Origin: Serinibacter arcticus
GTDB taxonomy: Bacteria; Actinomycetota; Actinomycetes; Actinomycetales; Beutenbergiaceae
Reading direction: 5' to 3'
Assembly (NCBI RefSeq): GCF_004786095.1
Contig: NZ_RHPJ01000001.1
Span: 434,001-498,000 of the forward strand
DNA length: 64,000 nucleotides
The notes below the pieces were generated by a model. The model did no database searches and was not told the DNA's origin. It saw only the letters and a program-made list of their open reading frames with translations. Shown in pieces: positions 21,650 to 33,021 of the stretch (the first letter of the stretch is position 1; each line of letters begins with the position of its first letter). Made by a program: the position numbers and the translations under genes.

Positions 21650-22201
21650 CTACTGCAGGGCGCGCGTCGCGTCCTGCGTCGCCGCGGCGTCCTCGGGGTC
21701 GGCGGCGGCCTCGTCGTCGCCCTCGCCCAGGATCTTCTTGAGGTAGGCGTAGGTGAGCTCGCCGGTGTGCTGGTCGTAGGCGTGCTCGAACCCCTGCGTC
21801 GCGTACAGCGAGAGGTTCTGCTTGGAGTCCTTGCCCGTGAACACCCAGACCTCCTGGGTCTGCTCCGGCAGGTACTGCAGCACGGACATCAGCAGCTGCG
21901 TGCCGATGCCGGTGCCCTGCTGGTCGGGGACGACGGCGAGTCGGCCGAGCGTCGCGCGGTCGCCCTCGAGCTCCACGCGGATCGAGCCCACGAGGCGGTG
22001 GCCCTGCCAACCTCCGAGCGTGACGACGTCGGAGCGTCCGAGGTCCTCGAGCAGCTCGTCCAGGGTCTGGGTCAGGGGCGGGATGTTCGGGTCGCCGTAC
22101 CGCTGGGCCTCGGTCACGAAGGCCGCGCGGCGCACGGTGAGGAGCTCTCCGGCGTCGGCGGGGTCCACGACGTCGATGCGCAGGGCGTCACTGGTGCTCA
22201 T
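21650..22201 (-). CDS. GNAT family N-acetyltransferase
   Basis: Predicted acetyl-CoA-dependent acyltransferase, 183 residues. The acetyl-CoA loop is VVPDQQGTGIGTQLL (Q/R-x-x-G-x-G/A pattern), preceded by a core strand VGSIRVELEGDRATLGRLAV and followed by LYATQGFE, all standard GNAT features. An acidic tail (GEGDDEAAADPEDAA) ends the protein. Start taken at ATG 22201; an upstream in-frame start would overlap the purU promoter. Substrate unknown. The glyA riboswitch begins directly after its stop codon. Confidence 0.88.
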   Translation of the reverse strand: MSTSDALRIDVVDPADAGELLTVRRAAFVTEAQRYGDPNIPPLTQTLDELLEDLGRSDVVTLGGWQGHRLVGSIRVELEGDRATLGRLAVVPDQQGTGIGTQLLMSVLQYLPEQTQEVWVFTGKDSKQNLSLYATQGFEHAYDQHTGELTYAYLKKILGEGDDEAAADPEDAAATQDATRALQ

Positions 22202-22238
22202 ACCTCGATCATGGCAGAAGTGGGCGGCCGCAGCCCGG

Positions 22239-22244
22239 TAGCGT
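22239..22244 (+). promoter_or_regulatory. -10 box TAGCGT, likely leaderless promoter of purU
   Basis: TAGCGT ends 7 bases before GTG 22252. The upstream GTG at 22243 lies inside this box, which argues for the downstream start. Confidence 0.5.
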
Positions 22245-22251
22245 GACGGAC

Positions 22252-23094
22252 GTGACGACATGGATTCTCACGCTCTCCTGCCCCGACCGCCCCGGGATCG
22301 TGGCCGCCGTGGCCGGGGTGCTGGCGCGGTTGCAGGGCAACATCACGGAGTCGCAGCAGTACGGCGACGCCGACTCCGGCCTGTTCTTCATGCGCGTCGA
22401 GGCGCAGGCCGACGTCGAGCGGGCCGAGCTCGAGGCGGCCCTGGCCGAGGTCGCCGACACCTACGGCATGACGTGGGACCTGGACGTCGTCGGGCGTCCG
22501 GTGCGCACGGTCGTGATGGTCTCGACGGCGTCGCACTGCCTGCACGACCTCGCCTACCAGCAGCGCTCGGGCCGGCTCCCGATCGACGTCGTCGCCGTCG
22601 TCTCCAACCACACCGCGCTGCAGGGCATCGCCGACTTCTACGACCTGCCGTTCCACCACGTGCCCGTGACGCGCGAGACGAAGGCGGCCGCGGAGGCCGA
22701 GCTGCTCCGGATCGTGCGGGAGACGGATGCCGAGCTCGTGGTGCTGGCCCGCTACATGCAGATCCTGTCCGACGACCTGTGCCGCGCGCTGACCGGCCGC
22801 GTCATCAACATCCACCACTCCTTCCTGCCCTCGTTCAAGGGAGCGCGGCCGTACGCGCAGGCGCACGCCCGCGGCGTCAAGCTCATCGGGGCGACGGCGC
22901 ACTACGCCACGGCCGACCTCGACGAGGGGCCGATCATCGAGCAGGACGTCGAGCGCGTGGAGCACGACGACGCCGTCGGCGAGCTGCAGGCGATGGGCGA
23001 GGACGTCGAGCGCCGCGTGCTGGCGCGTGCCGTGCGCTGGCACGCCGAGCACCGCGTCCTGGTCGACGGTCGACGCACCGTCGTCTTCCGCTGA
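22252..23094 (+). CDS. purU: Formyltetrahydrofolate deformylase
   Basis: Hydrolyses 10-formyl-THF to formate and THF, balancing one-carbon pools; 280 residues from this start. An N-terminal ACT domain (to about 80, CPDRPGIVAAVAG) precedes the formyltransferase-fold domain with the Asn-His-Asp triad: INIHHSFLPSF near 187 and ATADLDEGPII. I prefer GTG 22252 over 22243 because of the TAGCGT box. It is divergent from the acetyltransferase and stands apart from the ZTP-controlled genes; its reaction opposes theirs. Confidence 0.94.
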   Translation: MTTWILTLSCPDRPGIVAAVAGVLARLQGNITESQQYGDADSGLFFMRVEAQADVERAELEAALAEVADTYGMTWDLDVVGRPVRTVVMVSTASHCLHDLAYQQRSGRLPIDVVAVVSNHTALQGIADFYDLPFHHVPVTRETKAAAEAELLRIVRETDAELVVLARYMQILSDDLCRALTGRVINIHHSFLPSFKGARPYAQAHARGVKLIGATAHYATADLDEGPIIEQDVERVEHDDAVGELQAMGEDVERRVLARAVRWHAEHRVLVDGRRTVVFR

Positions 23095-23121
23095 CACCGG
23101 TCCCGCGATCCGGCGATCGGG

Positions 23122-23937
23122 TCACCCTCGGCGGTAGGCCTCGAGGTGGCCGTCCGCGCGGAAGGCGCCGGTGATCGCGGCGATGAGGTCCTCGTTCGTG
23201 GCCTCGCGCCCCGTGAACGAACCGTTGTTGCGACCGTGCCGCAGGACCTCGACGCGGTCGGCGATGGCGCGCACGTCGTTGAGGTTGTGGCTGATGAAGA
23301 TGACGCCCAGCCCGAGCTCGCGCAGGTTCTCGATGTGCGTGAGGACCTCGGCCGTCTGACCGACCGAGAGCGACGCCGTCGGCTCGTCCAGCACCACGAT
23401 GCGCGGGTTGCCGATCAGCGTGCGGGCGATCGCCACGGCCTGGCGCTGCCCGCCCGACAGCTCCCCCAGCCGGGTGCGTATGGACGGGATCCGGGCGCCG
23501 AGGTCGCGCAGCACGCGGCGCGCCGTCACCTCCATCTCCCCCTCGTCCATCAGGAGGCTCCCGCGGCGGCGCTGCTCGCGACCGAGGAAGAGGTTGGCCG
23601 TCACGTCGAGGTTGTCGGCGACGGCGAGGTCCTGGAAGACGGTCGCGACGCCCAGCTGCTGCGCGGCCGCGGGCGAGGCGATCTGCACGCTCTCGCCGTC
23701 GATCTCGATGAGGCCGGCGTCCGGCTGCAGGACGCCCGCGACCACCTTGGCCAGCGTGGACTTCCCCGCGGCGTTGTCCCCGACGATCGCGACGACCTCG
23801 TGCGCGCGCACCTCGAGGTTCGCGCCGACCAGCGCCTCCACGGCGCCGAAGCGGCGTTCGATCTGGCTCAGCCGCAGGAGCGGCACGAGGGCCGAGGGAT
23901 GCTCGGGAGCGACGGGAATGCCCTCGGGCGGCGTCAT
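23122..23937 (-). CDS. Sugar ABC transporter ATP-binding protein, single domain
   Basis: ATPase of a sugar importer, 271 residues with one nucleotide-binding domain. Walker A GDNAAGKST (about 53-61), TVFQDLAVADNLDV (Q-loop), LSGGQRQAVAIARTL (signature), VVLDEPTASL (Walker B) and FISHNLNDV (switch His) are intact. It starts in the stop of the ROK regulator (ATGA). No extra permease is near, so it may serve with MmsB upstream in the operon, which already has the two-domain ATPase MmsA. FrcA-type transporters use such single-domain ATPases. Confidence 0.9.
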   Translation of the reverse strand: MTPPEGIPVAPEHPSALVPLLRLSQIERRFGAVEALVGANLEVRAHEVVAIVGDNAAGKSTLAKVVAGVLQPDAGLIEIDGESVQIASPAAAQQLGVATVFQDLAVADNLDVTANLFLGREQRRRGSLLMDEGEMEVTARRVLRDLGARIPSIRTRLGELSGGQRQAVAIARTLIGNPRIVVLDEPTASLSVGQTAEVLTHIENLRELGLGVIFISHNLNDVRAIADRVEVLRHGRNNGSFTGREATNEDLIAAITGAFRADGHLEAYRRG

Positions 23938-25136
23938 CGTTCCTCCTCCCGCGTCGTCGCGGCTCGATCGACGGTGTCGGCGACGTCGGTGTTCTCCAGC
24001 ACCGTCGCCAGCGCACCCATCACCTCGGCCTGCTGACCCAGCATGGCAGGCACGATGTCGATCGGCGCTATCAGGTTGGGAAGCATCCCACGGCGCAGCT
24101 CGCGCCGCATCGGGTCGAGGAGCATCTCCCCCGTCTCGGCGAGCTCGCCCCCGACCACCACCACCTGCGGGTTGAGCGCCTGCGCGGCGCTCGCGAGCAC
24201 CGCGCCGATGGCCTCCCCGGCGTCGGCGACGACGCGGGTGCAGCCGGGGTCACCGGCCATCGCGCGATGCATCACGTCGCGCAGCGTCAGCGCGCCGTGG
24301 CTGCCGGCGAGGGGCGCGAGGAGCGCGTCGGCACCGACCACGGTGTCGAGGCAGCCGCGCGACCCGCACCGGCAGATGGCGCCCTGGGGGTCGACCTGGA
24401 CGTGTCCGATCTCCCCCGCGGTGCCGGCGAAGCCTCGGTGCAGCCGGCCACCGAGCACGATGCCGGCGCCGATGCCGTGCGAGGCGCGGACGTAGAGCAC
24501 GTCGGCGAACGGCCGTCCCGCCCCGAGCGTGGCCTCGGCGAGGGCGCCGAGGTTGGCGTCGTTGTCGACCCACACGGGTTTGCCCAGACGCTTGGACATC
24601 ACCTGGGCCACGGGCTCGTCGTCCCAGCCACGCATCACTCCCCGCACGGAGATCAGGCCCGTGGCGACGTCGACCGGCGCGGGCACGGCCATCGCGATCC
24701 CGACGAGCTCGTCCAGGGTCGCGCCGACGCGGTCGAGCAGGTCGACGATGAGGAGCGCGGTCCGGTCGAGGGTCGTGTCGATGCGGTGCTCGCTCGGGAG
24801 CGGAAGGGTCTGGTCGGCGATGACCTCGCCGCCGAAGTCGCCCAGGGCGACCCGCAGGTGCCGCGTCCCCACCTGGACACCGATCGCCAGGCCGACCCGG
24901 CGGGCGACCGTGACGAGCTGCGCCCGACGCCCGCTGCGGGACGTCGGGCGCACCTCGACGAGGCCGGAGCTCGTGAGCTCCTTGACGATCGTGGAGATCG
25001 TGGCGGCGGACAGGCCGGTCGAGCCCACGAGCTCGACCTGCGTGAGTCCGCCGTACCGCTTGACCGAGTCGAGGATGGCCGCACGATTGGCCTCACGCAG
25101 CGACGTCTGCGACCCGGTCGCCCACCCTCCACTCAC
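23934..25136 (-). CDS. ROK family transcriptional regulator (NagC/XylR type)
   Basis: Sugar-responsive repressor, 400 residues: N-terminal winged helix (about 10-70, LTQVELVGSTGLSAATISTIVKEL in pieces) and a ROK sugar-binding domain. The zinc-binding motif CRCGSRGC sits near 255-262 after GEIGHVQVDP, and VDNDANLGALAE is the sugar/phosphate region. It lies directly after the chvE-mmsA-mmsB transporter genes and overlaps the next ATPase, so it probably controls this uptake operon. The sugar is not deducible. Confidence 0.92.
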   Translation of the reverse strand: MSGGWATGSQTSLREANRAAILDSVKRYGGLTQVELVGSTGLSAATISTIVKELTSSGLVEVRPTSRSGRRAQLVTVARRVGLAIGVQVGTRHLRVALGDFGGEVIADQTLPLPSEHRIDTTLDRTALLIVDLLDRVGATLDELVGIAMAVPAPVDVATGLISVRGVMRGWDDEPVAQVMSKRLGKPVWVDNDANLGALAEATLGAGRPFADVLYVRASHGIGAGIVLGGRLHRGFAGTAGEIGHVQVDPQGAICRCGSRGCLDTVVGADALLAPLAGSHGALTLRDVMHRAMAGDPGCTRVVADAGEAIGAVLASAAQALNPQVVVVGGELAETGEMLLDPMRRELRRGMLPNLIAPIDIVPAMLGQQAEVMGALATVLENTDVADTVDRAATTREEER

Positions 25137-25183
25137 AGCTGATCACCCTACGGGGGCGAGCTCGACCACGGCTGTCGTCCGCG

Positions 25184-26362
25184 TCAGCGGGCGATGCCGG
25201 CGCGGCGCTTGTTGAAGATGTCGAACGCGACGGCCAGCAGGAGCACGAGGCCCTTGACGATCTGCTGGACCGACTGGTCCAGGCCCATCAGCTGCATGCC
25301 GTTCGACATCACGGCCATGATCAGCGCACCGATCATCGCGCCGGTCACGCGGCCGACACCGCCCGTCGTCGAGGCGCCGCCGATGAAGCAGGCCGCGATC
25401 GCGTCGAGCTCGAACATGTTGCCGGCCGAGGGCTGGGCGCCGTTCATGCGGGAGGAGTACACGACCCCGGCGAGGCCGGCGAGCGTACCGATGTTGATGA
25501 AGATCCACATGTTGATCTTCTTGACCTTGACTCCCGAGAGCTCGGCGGCGTGCAGGTTGCCACCGATCGCGTAGACGTGACGGCCGAAGATCGAGCGCTG
25601 CGTGATGACCGAGTACGCGAGGATCAGCACGGCCAGGATGATGAGGATGATCGGCAGGCCGCGGCTGTGCGCCAGCTGCCAGGCGAACCACATCACCACG
25701 GCGGCGATCAGCACCAGCTTGAGCGCGAACAGCCAGATGGCCTCGACCGCCTGCTGGTAGCGGATCTTGCCCTGGCGGGCGCGCCACTGCGAGAACGCGA
25801 AGCCCACGACACCGATCGCGAAGACGACCAGTGTGAAGACGTCGTACCCGTTGCCGCCGAAGAGGCCGTTGAGGAATCCGCCGGCGATGTCGGTGTAGGG
25901 CGTGTTGAAGGGCGACAGCGAGATGTTCTCGAGGACCCGGGCGGCGAGGCCGCGGAACAGCAGCATGCCGGCGAGCGTCACGATGAAGGCGGGGATGCCG
26001 ACGTAGGCGACCCAGAAGCCCTGCCAGACACCGACGACGAAGCCGACCGCGAGCGCGGCGATGACGCCGACCCACCACGGCTGACCGTTCTTGATCACCA
26101 GGACGGCGGAGACGGAGCCCGCGAGCGCCACGACCGATCCGACCGACAGGTCGATGTGACCCGCGATGATCACGATCACCATGCCGATCGCGAGGATCAG
26201 GATGTAGGAGTACTGCAGGATGATGTTCGTCAGGTTGCCGGGCGAGAGGAAGTTCTCGTTCAGGACCGCGAACAGTGCGACGATCAGGACGAACGCGACG
26301 AGGATGCCGCTCTGGCGCACGTTGCGCCTGGCCAGCTCCCAGACGTTGGCGATGGCGGTCAC
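25184..26362 (-). CDS. mmsB: Multiple monosaccharide ABC transporter permease
   Basis: Integral membrane subunit of a sugar importer in the XylH/GguB/MmsB family, 392 residues with about ten hydrophobic helices. [22 protein letters not shown] is the diagnostic permease motif near residue 68 (read in two parts), and [22 protein letters not shown] marks the C-terminal part. ATG overlaps the mmsA stop (ATGA). A 47-base gap leads to the ROK gene. Confidence 0.93.
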   Translation of the reverse strand: MTAIANVWELARRNVRQSGILVAFVLIVALFAVLNENFLSPGNLTNIILQYSYILILAIGMVIVIIAGHIDLSVGSVVALAGSVSAVLVIKNGQPWWVGVIAALAVGFVVGVWQGFWVAYVGIPAFIVTLAGMLLFRGLAARVLENISLSPFNTPYTDIAGGFLNGLFGGNGYDVFTLVVFAIGVVGFAFSQWRARQGKIRYQQAVEAIWLFALKLVLIAAVVMWFAWQLAHSRGLPIILIILAVLILAYSVITQRSIFGRHVYAIGGNLHAAELSGVKVKKINMWIFINIGTLAGLAGVVYSSRMNGAQPSAGNMFELDAIAACFIGGASTTGGVGRVTGAMIGALIMAVMSNGMQLMGLDQSVQQIVKGLVLLLAVAFDIFNKRRAGIAR

Positions 26363-27912
26363 TGGACGTTCTCCTTCTGGTCGGACTTCTCCTGGGTCAT
26401 GAGTTCCATGAGCCGCTCCTGGCTGGCCTGGGCCACGGGCACGTCACCGGTGATGCGGCCGTAGGCGAGGGTGTAGACGCGGTCGCACGTCCCGAGGATC
26501 TCGGGAAGCTCGGAGGAGATGACCACGACGGCCTTCCCCGCGGCGACCATCGCGTTGATGAGCTGGTAGATCTCGAACTTCGCCCCGACGTCGATGCCGC
26601 GGGTCGGTTCGTCGAGGATGAGCACCTCGGGGTCGGTGTAGAGCCACTTCGCCAGCACGACCTTCTGCTGGTTGCCGCCCGAGAGCTTGCCGACCAGGGC
26701 CAGCACGCTCGGCGCGCGGACCCCGAGGTCCTTGCGGTAGCGCTCGGCCACGGCGAGCTCCTCGTTGCCGTTGACCCACCCGTTCTTCGAGAGCTTCCCG
26801 AGCGCGGCCGAGGAGATGTTGCGGCGGATGTCCTCGATGAGGTTCAGGCCGTAGACCTTGCGGTCCTCGGTCGCGTACGCGATGCCGGCCTCGATCGCCT
26901 TCGGCACCGTGGAGGTGTCGACCTTCTTGCCGTGCACGTAGACGGTGCCGGAGATGTCCTTGCCGTAGCTGCGGCCGAACATGCTCATCGCGAGCTCGGT
27001 GCGACCCGCCCCCATGAGGCCGGCGATGCCGACGACCTCACCGGCGCGGACGTAGAGGTTCGCGCCGTCCACGACCTTGCGACCGGTCTGCGTGGGGTGG
27101 TGCACGGTCCAGTTCTCCAGGCGCAGGATCTCCTCGCCGGGGTGGGACTCGCGCTCGGGGTAGCGGTGCTCGAGGTCACGGCCGACCATGCCGCGGATGA
27201 TGCGGTCCTGCACGTTGTCGTGCTCCGCCATCGTGATCGTCTCGATGGTCTTCCCGTCGCGGATGATCGTCGTGGAGTCCGCGATGTCCTCGATCTCGCC
27301 CAGCTTGTGGGAGATGATGATCGAGGTGATGCCCTGGTCGCGCAGCTGGCGCAGCAGGTCGAGCAGGTGCTCGGAGTCGGTGTCGTTCAGCGCCGCCGTC
27401 GGCTCGTCCAGGATCAGCAGCTTGACCTGCTTGGACAGCGCCTTGGCGATCTCCACGAGCTGCTGCTTGCCGACGCCGAGCTGGCTGATCGGCGTGGTGG
27501 GGTTCTCGGCCAGGCCGACGCGGGCCAGCAGCTTCGCGGCCTCGGCGTTGGTGTGGTTCCAGTCGATCAGCCCGCTCCTCGCGCGCTGCTCGTTGCCAAG
27601 GAAGATGTTCTCGGCCACCGACAGGTAGGGGCTGAGAGCAAGCTCCTGGTGGATGATCACGATGCCCTTGGCCTCGGAGTCGTTGATCGTGGAGAACGCC
27701 ACGGGGGCGTCCTCGAACACGATGTCGCCGTCGTAGGAGCCGTGCGGGTAGACACCCGACAGCACCTTCATCAGCGTCGACTTCCCTGCGCCGTTCTCGC
27801 CGCAGATCGCGTGGATCTCGCCGCGCGCGACGCTCAGGGACACGTCCTGCAGCGCCTTCACCCCGGGGAAGGTCTTGGTGATTCCACGCATCTCGAGGAT
27901 GGGTGGGTTCAT
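26359..27912 (-). CDS. mmsA: Multiple monosaccharide ABC transporter ATP-binding protein
   Basis: Two-domain ATPase driving sugar import, 517 residues (GguA/XylG/MmsA type). First domain: Walker [10 protein letters not shown] (about 38-46), [15 protein letters not shown] and [10 protein letters not shown]. Second domain has the usual altered Walker A ([11 protein letters not shown]) with [15 protein letters not shown] and [10 protein letters not shown]. Start at ATG 27912 with AAGGAG upstream. Preceded by a hairpin in the gap after chvE. Confidence 0.95.
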   Translation of the reverse strand: MNPPILEMRGITKTFPGVKALQDVSLSVARGEIHAICGENGAGKSTLMKVLSGVYPHGSYDGDIVFEDAPVAFSTINDSEAKGIVIIHQELALSPYLSVAENIFLGNEQRARSGLIDWNHTNAEAAKLLARVGLAENPTTPISQLGVGKQQLVEIAKALSKQVKLLILDEPTAALNDTDSEHLLDLLRQLRDQGITSIIISHKLGEIEDIADSTTIIRDGKTIETITMAEHDNVQDRIIRGMVGRDLEHRYPERESHPGEEILRLENWTVHHPTQTGRKVVDGANLYVRAGEVVGIAGLMGAGRTELAMSMFGRSYGKDISGTVYVHGKKVDTSTVPKAIEAGIAYATEDRKVYGLNLIEDIRRNISSAALGKLSKNGWVNGNEELAVAERYRKDLGVRAPSVLALVGKLSGGNQQKVVLAKWLYTDPEVLILDEPTRGIDVGAKFEIYQLINAMVAAGKAVVVISSELPEILGTCDRVYTLAYGRITGDVPVAQASQERLMELMTQEKSDQKENVQ

Positions 27913-27949
27913 GTCGGTCTCCTTACTTGCATCACGCGCGTCGCGGGGA

Positions 27950-27986
27950 CGTCCCGGCCCCACCCGCGAGGGATGGGGCCGGGACG
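27950..27986 (-). terminator. Intercistronic hairpin between chvE and mmsA
   Basis: Perfect 13-bp stem (arms 27950-27962 and 27974-27986, 11-base loop) in the 94-base gap. It probably protects the chvE mRNA end or attenuates transcription so that the binding protein is made in excess over the transporter subunits. Confidence 0.6.
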
Positions 27987-28006
27987 GGAGGTGGAGCTCG
28001 GGGAGA

Positions 28007-29188
28007 TCAGTCCGACTGGCCCGAGGCGACCTCGTCCGCGGTCCAGTAGCCGGAGTCGACGAGCAGGCTCTCGATGTTGTCGGCGTAGACGACGTCCGAC
28101 TCGAGCAGGAACGACGGGACGACGAACTCGCCGTTGTCGTAGTCCGTGGTGTTGTTCGCCTCCGGCTCCTCGCCGGCCAGGATCTCGTTGCCGGAGATCA
28201 CGGCCTGCTCGGCGAGCTTGCGGGTGTCCTTGAAGATCGTGGCGAACTGGACGCCGTCGGCGATCAGCTTGACCGAGGCGATCTCGGCGTCCTGGCCCGA
28301 GACGATCGGCAGTCCGTCGGCGATCGTGGTGCCGTAGCCGGCGTTCTGCAGGGCCGTGATGATGCCGCGCGAGATGCCGTCGTAGGGCGACAGCACGCCG
28401 TCGACCTTGTCCGCGCCCGAGTACGTGGAGGTCAGGAGGTCCTCCATGCGCTTCTGGGCGACCTCCTGCTGCCAGCGCAGCGTGGCGACCTGGTCGATCG
28501 AGGTCTGGCCGGAGGGGACGACCAGCACGCCGGAGTCGATGTACGGCTGCAGGACGGACATGGCGCCGTCGAAGAAGAACCCGGCGTTGTTGTCGTCCAG
28601 CGAACCGGCGAACAGCTCGATGTTGAACGGGCCGGTCGCGTCGGCCTCGCTCCCGTCGGCGTTCAGGACGCCCAGGCCCACGAGGAGCGAGGTGCCCTGC
28701 TGCACGCCCACGGCGAAGTTGTCGAACGTGACGTAGAAGTCGAGGTTCGGGGTGTCACGGATGAGGCGGTCGTAGGAGATGACCGGGATGCCGGCGGACG
28801 CGGCGTTGGCGAGCTGGCCCGACAGGGCCGTGCCGTCGATCGCGGCGATGACCAGGAGGTCGACGCCGCTCGTGATCATCTGGTCGACCTGCTGGCTCTG
28901 GGTGGGGATGTCGTCGTTGGCGAACTGGAGGTCGACGGAGTAGCCCTCGCCCTCGAACCCGGCCTTGACGGCGTCGCCGTCGGCGATCCAGCGCTCGGAG
29001 GTCTGGGTCGGCATCGCGACACCGACCGTGATGTCCTCGGCCGCGGGGGCCTCGCCGCCGTCGGACGAGGATCCGCCGTCGGGGGCCGAGGTGTCGGTGC
29101 TGGAACCCGCGCCGCCGCCGCCGCAGGCGGCCAGGACGAGTGCGGTGGCCGTCACGACCGCAGCGGTACCGAACTTACGAACACGCAT
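28007..29188 (-). CDS. chvE: Sugar-binding lipoprotein of multiple monosaccharide transporter
   Basis: Extracytoplasmic sugar receptor, 393 residues, periplasmic-binding-protein type I fold. The signal peptide ends with lipobox LAAC (Cys22), then a Gly/Ser/Thr/Asp linker to about 50. [16 protein letters not shown] and [12 protein letters not shown] match the ChvE/XylF family. ATG has AAGGAG 6 bases upstream. First gene of chvE-mmsA-mmsB-ROK-ATPase. Family members bind xylose, galactose, arabinose or glucose; which one is unknown. Confidence 0.92.
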   Translation of the reverse strand: MRVRKFGTAAVVTATALVLAACGGGGAGSSTDTSAPDGGSSSDGGEAPAAEDITVGVAMPTQTSERWIADGDAVKAGFEGEGYSVDLQFANDDIPTQSQQVDQMITSGVDLLVIAAIDGTALSGQLANAASAGIPVISYDRLIRDTPNLDFYVTFDNFAVGVQQGTSLLVGLGVLNADGSEADATGPFNIELFAGSLDDNNAGFFFDGAMSVLQPYIDSGVLVVPSGQTSIDQVATLRWQQEVAQKRMEDLLTSTYSGADKVDGVLSPYDGISRGIITALQNAGYGTTIADGLPIVSGQDAEIASVKLIADGVQFATIFKDTRKLAEQAVISGNEILAGEEPEANNTTDYDNGEFVVPSFLLESDVVYADNIESLLVDSGYWTADEVASGQSD

Positions 29189-29300
29189 GAACTTCTCCTT
29201 CGCATCATTGCCAGGGTCAACGGTGCGGGCGGCATCGCCCGGTGGTCCGTCGTGCGGTCCCGAGCGCCTTGCTCGGATCCGTTGGCATGAGCCTCTTGCC

Positions 29301-29318
29301 TTCACTTCTCAAAGTCAA
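29301..29318 (-). promoter_or_regulatory. Candidate operator upstream of chvE operon
   Basis: Read on the transcribed strand it is TTGACTT-TGAG-AAGTGAA, arms matching at 6 of 7 positions. It starts 113 bases upstream of the chvE ATG, and its TTGACT could also be a -35 box. A natural candidate for the ROK protein encoded downstream. A second TTGACTT lies at about 29400. Confidence 0.4.
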
Positions 29319-29438
29319 GCCGAGATCGAGACGTTCAGGTCACGGTTCAGTCACGGTTACTGGCCGACCGGCCGGGCCTGATCCGACCCGAACGCGCTCT
29401 TGACTTCACGACTCGAACTCAGCGGTGTCCCTGAGGAT

Positions 29439-30422
29439 CTAGATCAGGCCGAGCGCCCGCACGCCGTCGCGCTCCTGCTCCAGCTCGGCGACGGAGGCGT
29501 CGATCCGGGCGCGGGAGAAGGCGTCGAGGTGCAGATCGGGCACGACCTCCCAGGCAGCGTCCCGCGCCGTGACGGGGAACGAGCAGACCAGCCCCTCGGG
29601 CACGCCGTAGGAGCCGTCGGACACCAGGCCGGTCGAGGTCCAGTCCCCCGCCGGCACCCCCTCGCGCCGCAGGCGCACCTGGTCGATGATCGCCGTGGCG
29701 GTCGAGGCCACCGACGACGCGCCCCTGGCCGCGATGATCGCCGCGCCGCGCTGGGCGACCGTCTCGATGAACTCACCCTCGACCCACGCGGCCGGGAGGA
29801 CCTCCAGCGCCGGCCGGCCGCCGACGACGGCGTGGCGCAGATCGGGGTACTGCGTGCGGCTGTGGTTGCCCCAGATCGCCACGCGGCGCACCTCGTCGGT
29901 CCGCACGCCGGCCTGCAGCGCCACCTGGGCGACGGCGCGGTTGTGGTCGAGCCGCGTCAGCGCCGTGAACCGGCTCGCGGGGACGTCGTGCGCGTGCTGC
30001 TGCGTGATCAGCGCGTTGGTGTTGGCGGGGTTGCCGACGACGAGGACGCGGACGCCGTCGCCGGCGTGCTCGTTGATGGCCCGGCCCTGCGGTCCGAAGA
30101 TCGCGCCGTTGGCCCGCAGCAGGTCGGCGCGCTCCATGCCGGCCGTGCGCGGCCGCGCGCCGACGAGGAGGGCGACGTCGACGCCGTCGAACGCGCGCAC
30201 CGGATCGGCCGTGACGTCGACGTCCAGCAGCAGCGGCGAGGCGACGTCCTGGAGCTCGAGCGCGACGCCCGCGGCCGCGCCGAGCGCCCCCTCGACCTCG
30301 AGCATCCGCAGGCGCACCGGGGTGTCGGGTCCGAACATCTCCCCGCTGGCCACGCGGAAGAGGAGCGCGTAGCCGATCTGTCCGGCCGCGCCGGACAGCG
30401 TGAGGGTCACGGGAGAGGTCAT
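29439..30422 (-). CDS. mdh: Malate dehydrogenase
   Basis: Oxidises malate to oxaloacetate in the TCA cycle; 327 residues, the cytosolic-type (type 2) MDH fold common in actinobacteria. NAD loop [11 protein letters not shown] at 11-21, [21 protein letters not shown] (substrate Arg/Asp) and the catalytic His in [11 protein letters not shown] are intact. Start chosen at ATG 30422; the upstream in-frame part is not conserved-looking. Divergent from icd, with a shared control region. Confidence 0.94.
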   Translation of the reverse strand: MTSPVTLTLSGAAGQIGYALLFRVASGEMFGPDTPVRLRMLEVEGALGAAAGVALELQDVASPLLLDVDVTADPVRAFDGVDVALLVGARPRTAGMERADLLRANGAIFGPQGRAINEHAGDGVRVLVVGNPANTNALITQQHAHDVPASRFTALTRLDHNRAVAQVALQAGVRTDEVRRVAIWGNHSRTQYPDLRHAVVGGRPALEVLPAAWVEGEFIETVAQRGAAIIAARGASSVASTATAIIDQVRLRREGVPAGDWTSTGLVSDGSYGVPEGLVCSFPVTARDAAWEVVPDLHLDAFSRARIDASVAELEQERDGVRALGLI

Positions 30423-30524
30423 GCCCCCATCCTGCGGCGTGCGCGGCCGACGCGCGAGGCACGGAGGTCCTGCGCCGACGCGCGTCGGGTGACGCACGGC
30501 GGGCGGCGGGTGGGGCGACTCCGG

Positions 30525-32788
<2,264 letters not shown>

Positions 32789-32820
32789 CGCCACGGCTGC
32801 GGCAGACCCGCAGCGCTCGC

Positions 32821-32855
32821 GACGCGCCGGGCCCCTCACGGGGTGCCGGTGCGTC
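32821..32855 (+). terminator. Terminator hairpin after icd
   Basis: Imperfect GC-rich stem (GACGCGCCGG... pairing with ...CCGGTGCGTC, loop TCAC) starting 33 bases after the icd stop; a smaller CTGCGG/CCGCAG hairpin sits just before it at 32797-32813. Confidence 0.5.
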
Positions 32856-33021
32856 GTGCGTTCCGTCGTCGTCCACCGACGTGCGCTCCTCGGAGCGGCG
32901 ATCTCGCAGCGCGGTCACCGCGGTGAGCCTGTGGCCGCGTCCAGGATTCGGTGCGAGGATGCTCGGCGGCGTCGACGCGACGCCCCCAGACCGCACGATG
33001 TCGCCCCGAGAAGGAGCAGCC

